A stretch of DNA of 6,046 nt, taken from the NCBI GenBank assembly GCA_964373575.1, contig CAYJVB010000039.1:1-6046 (forward strand), given 5' to 3'. The DNA is from CAYJVB01 sp964373575. Its GTDB lineage: Archaea; Aenigmatarchaeota; Aenigmatarchaeia; CG10238-14. Position numbers and translations under genes: made by a program. Shown here piece by piece: positions 5,051-6,046 of the stretch; the stretch's first letter is position 1, and each line of letters opens with the position of its first letter. The notes beneath the pieces were generated by a model. It was not told where the DNA came from and ran no database searches. It was given only the letters and a program-made list of their open reading frames with translations.

Positions 5051-5072
5051 AAAATGTAATTTTTCAATTACA
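5049..5072 (-). terminator. Hairpin plus T6 terminator of the winged-helix gene
   Basis: TGTAATT (5055-5061) and AATTACA (5066-5072) form a perfect 7-bp stem with a 4-base loop. On the minus strand the hairpin is followed by six T. The stop codon of the regulator at 5068-5070 lies inside the stem. The hairpin also separates the two converging genes at 5050 and 5068. Confidence 0.6.
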
Positions 5073-5409
5073 ATTTAACTGGTTTACCAATCATATGTCT
5101 CTTCGACAGATGTAATGCTTCTTGACTAGCCAATGCCAATCCAAGCTCAATTATCCTCCTAACTATTGGACTTTCCATGTTTATTTTGTATAATGTTGTC
5201 TTTCCAAATCTTCTAGATGGTTTAACTATATCTGCTCTTTCTAGTTTTCCAAAATATTTGAATAGCGTGGCTTTAGACATATTCGTTTCTTTCATGATTT
5301 GTTTTTTGGAGTAGTCAAATAGTTTATTCTCTATTAAGAAATCAGTTATTCTCATTATTGGTTTGTCTCCAAAATATTCCAATAATACTGAAGAATCTTT
5401 CTTTTTCAT
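5068..5409 (-). CDS. Winged helix-turn-helix transcriptional regulator, 113 aa
   Basis: After a first helix (IMRITDFLIEN) the protein has a helix-turn-helix: YSKKQIMKETN (33-43) and the recognition helix MSKATLFKYFGKLERA (44-59). The wing follows with RRFGKTTLYKIN (66-77), and then a C-terminal helix SPIVRRIIELGLALAS that could form the dimer. This is the usual plan of small archaeal winged-helix repressors, often found on mobile or accessory segments. No ligand domain or metal site is seen. The start at 5409 is supported by TTATAATTT about 27 bases upstream, so the transcript is probably leaderless. It converges on the operon at 4378-5050. Its target is unknown; the divergent promoter at 4328-4377 and its own promoter are natural candidates, but no shared operator was found by eye. 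Confidence 0.82.
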   Translation of the reverse strand: MKKKDSSVLLEYFGDKPIMRITDFLIENKLFDYSKKQIMKETNMSKATLFKYFGKLERADIVKPSRRFGKTTLYKINMESPIVRRIIELGLALASQEALHLSKRHMIGKPVKL

Positions 5410-5430
5410 AAACTATTTTATGTTTCAGAA

Positions 5431-5441
5431 GAAATTATAAG
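5431..5441 (-). promoter_or_regulatory. TATA box of the winged-helix gene
   Basis: CTTATAATTTC on the minus strand is centred about 27 bases before the ATG at 5409, typical of a leaderless archaeal start. Confidence 0.6.
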
Positions 5442-5510
5442 AAGAGTTGAAGAATTTAGTAGAAAATAGTAATCCATATTCATCAGAAAGAGTTCTGAAA
5501 TTAGTAATAG

Positions 5511-5518
5511 TTATAAGC
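5511..5518 (+). promoter_or_regulatory. TATA-like element for the 80-aa membrane protein gene
   Basis: TTATAAGC is centred about 30 bases before the ATG at 5544, with no Shine-Dalgarno site between them. The rest of the 134-base spacer from 5410 to 5543 holds only this and the opposing promoter. Confidence 0.45.
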
Positions 5519-5543
5519 CTTAAAGTAGAATTAATTTGGTTAT

Positions 5544-5786
5544 ATGGATAAAAGACTGTTTTTAATTATTTTTGCAGTTTTGGGTATTGTTGTCGGGATA
5601 GTATCTTCTCGTTTACTAAATCAGTTTCTCATATTTTTTCTCTTAATAGCAACATATCTTATTGTTTTTGCCCCGATTTATTTTAAACACAAAAAAGAGA
5701 AAGAAGTTAATGCATTAATTTTAGAAACATTCCTCAACTACTTGTTGATGTGGATTGTGGTGTTCTTTTTGTTGTCTAATATTTAG
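5544..5786 (+). CDS. Small integral membrane protein, 80 aa
   Basis: The product has three likely membrane helices: residues 4-20 (RLFLIIFAVLGIVVGIV), 27-47 (QFLIFFLLIATYLIVFAPIYF) and 62-79 (TFLNYLLMWIVVFFLLSN). A very basic KHKKEKE loop lies between the second and third, so this loop is predicted to be cytoplasmic. No residues suggest catalysis, and it does not share the IP..W or YGFL features of the five-copy family, so I treat it as separate. The gene has its own promoter and converges on the HicA remnant with an 11-base gap. Small proteins of this kind are common in reduced archaeal genomes and are usually left unnamed. Confidence 0.7.
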   Translation: MDKRLFLIIFAVLGIVVGIVSSRLLNQFLIFFLLIATYLIVFAPIYFKHKKEKEVNALILETFLNYLLMWIVVFFLLSNI

Positions 5787-5797
5787 AAACAGTCAAA

Positions 5798-6046
5798 TTA
5801 TACTTCTCGTCTTAGTTTTTCGAATTCTTCGCGAGATAATTTTATTTGCTTGAGTATCTCATTAAGAAGACCCCTGCTAATTTCTTCGTTACCGTGAACT
5901 GGAATAACAGTTTTCTGCCATCTGGATGAATGTAACGGGTATGACTGCCTACTTGATGCACTTTTTTAAACCCTATTTTTTCTACAATTTTACGGTATCG
6001 TTGCTTAATTACCCAATTTAGTTGAACAGAAAGTATAATATCGGAC
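5798..6046 (-). pseudogene. HicA-like toxin, frameshifted and cut by the window edge
   Basis: The 5' part on the minus strand reads RKIVEKIGFKKVHQVGSHTRYIHPDGRK. This is the HicA signature with the catalytic histidine in GSH (5949-5941). From TVIPVHGNEEISRGLLNEIL to SREEFEKLRREV the match continues in another frame down to the stop at 5798-5800. The change falls at the AAAA run at 5914-5911, where one extra A would restore a normal HicA. HicA is a small double-stranded-RNA-binding-fold mRNA interferase paired with HicB. No HicB lies downstream; upstream is outside the window. No start codon is visible in the open frame before the window edge, and the first residues look less typical. So this is either a dead toxin gene or a one-base sequence error. 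Confidence 0.78.

Noticed and set aside
5425..5469. Short plus-strand frame SEEIIRRVEEFSRK that resembles a ribbon-helix-helix fragment
   Set aside because: Only 14 codons, no start, and it overlaps the winged-helix promoter; too little to call a relic.

Overview
AT-rich archaeal accessory region, most likely from a DPANN-type archaeon such as Woesearchaeota or Pacearchaeota (inference). The signs are the GatE-like tail of an archaeal Glu-tRNA(Gln) amidotransferase at the left edge, TATA-like boxes centred about 26-31 bases before many start codons (leaderless or nearly leaderless transcripts), few Shine-Dalgarno sites, and an archaeal-style winged-helix regulator.

Layout. 1-249: end of gatE (+). 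250-512: a small membrane or exported protein (+) whose promoter-matched ATG is one base out of frame. 517-660: a relic (-) of the coiled-coil gene found intact at 1176-1502. 697-1121: a toxin-antitoxin-like pair arranged tail to tail, with a 57-codon antitoxin candidate (+) overlapping a RelE-type toxin (-) by 4 bases. 1176-1502: an anchored coiled-coil protein (-). 1539-1894: a short multi-pass membrane gene (+) split by a frameshift at a run of eight T. 1899-4327: three full-length multi-pass membrane paralogues (-), each with its own promoter. 4378-5050: a two-gene operon (+) of a short multi-pass protein and an anchored coiled-coil protein. 5068-5409: winged-helix regulator (-). 5544-5786: small membrane protein (+). 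5798-6046: HicA toxin remnant (-), frameshifted and cut by the window edge.

The main point of interest is the block from 1176 to 5050. Five genes share one hydrophobic core (an IP..W-type loop, a helix ending in YGFL..M-like residues, then two or more further helices). Three add an N-terminal helix and a C-terminal soluble tail; two are core only. Each core-only gene lies next to a gene for a one-helix membrane anchor followed by a coiled coil. I recognise no named family here. The arrangement suggests a multi-component envelope complex that grew by local duplication, bordered by toxin-antitoxin pieces and gene relics. Three apparent one-base frame breaks (near 296, 1661-1668 and 5911-5914) mean that either local decay or assembly indels must be settled before the genes are interpreted.
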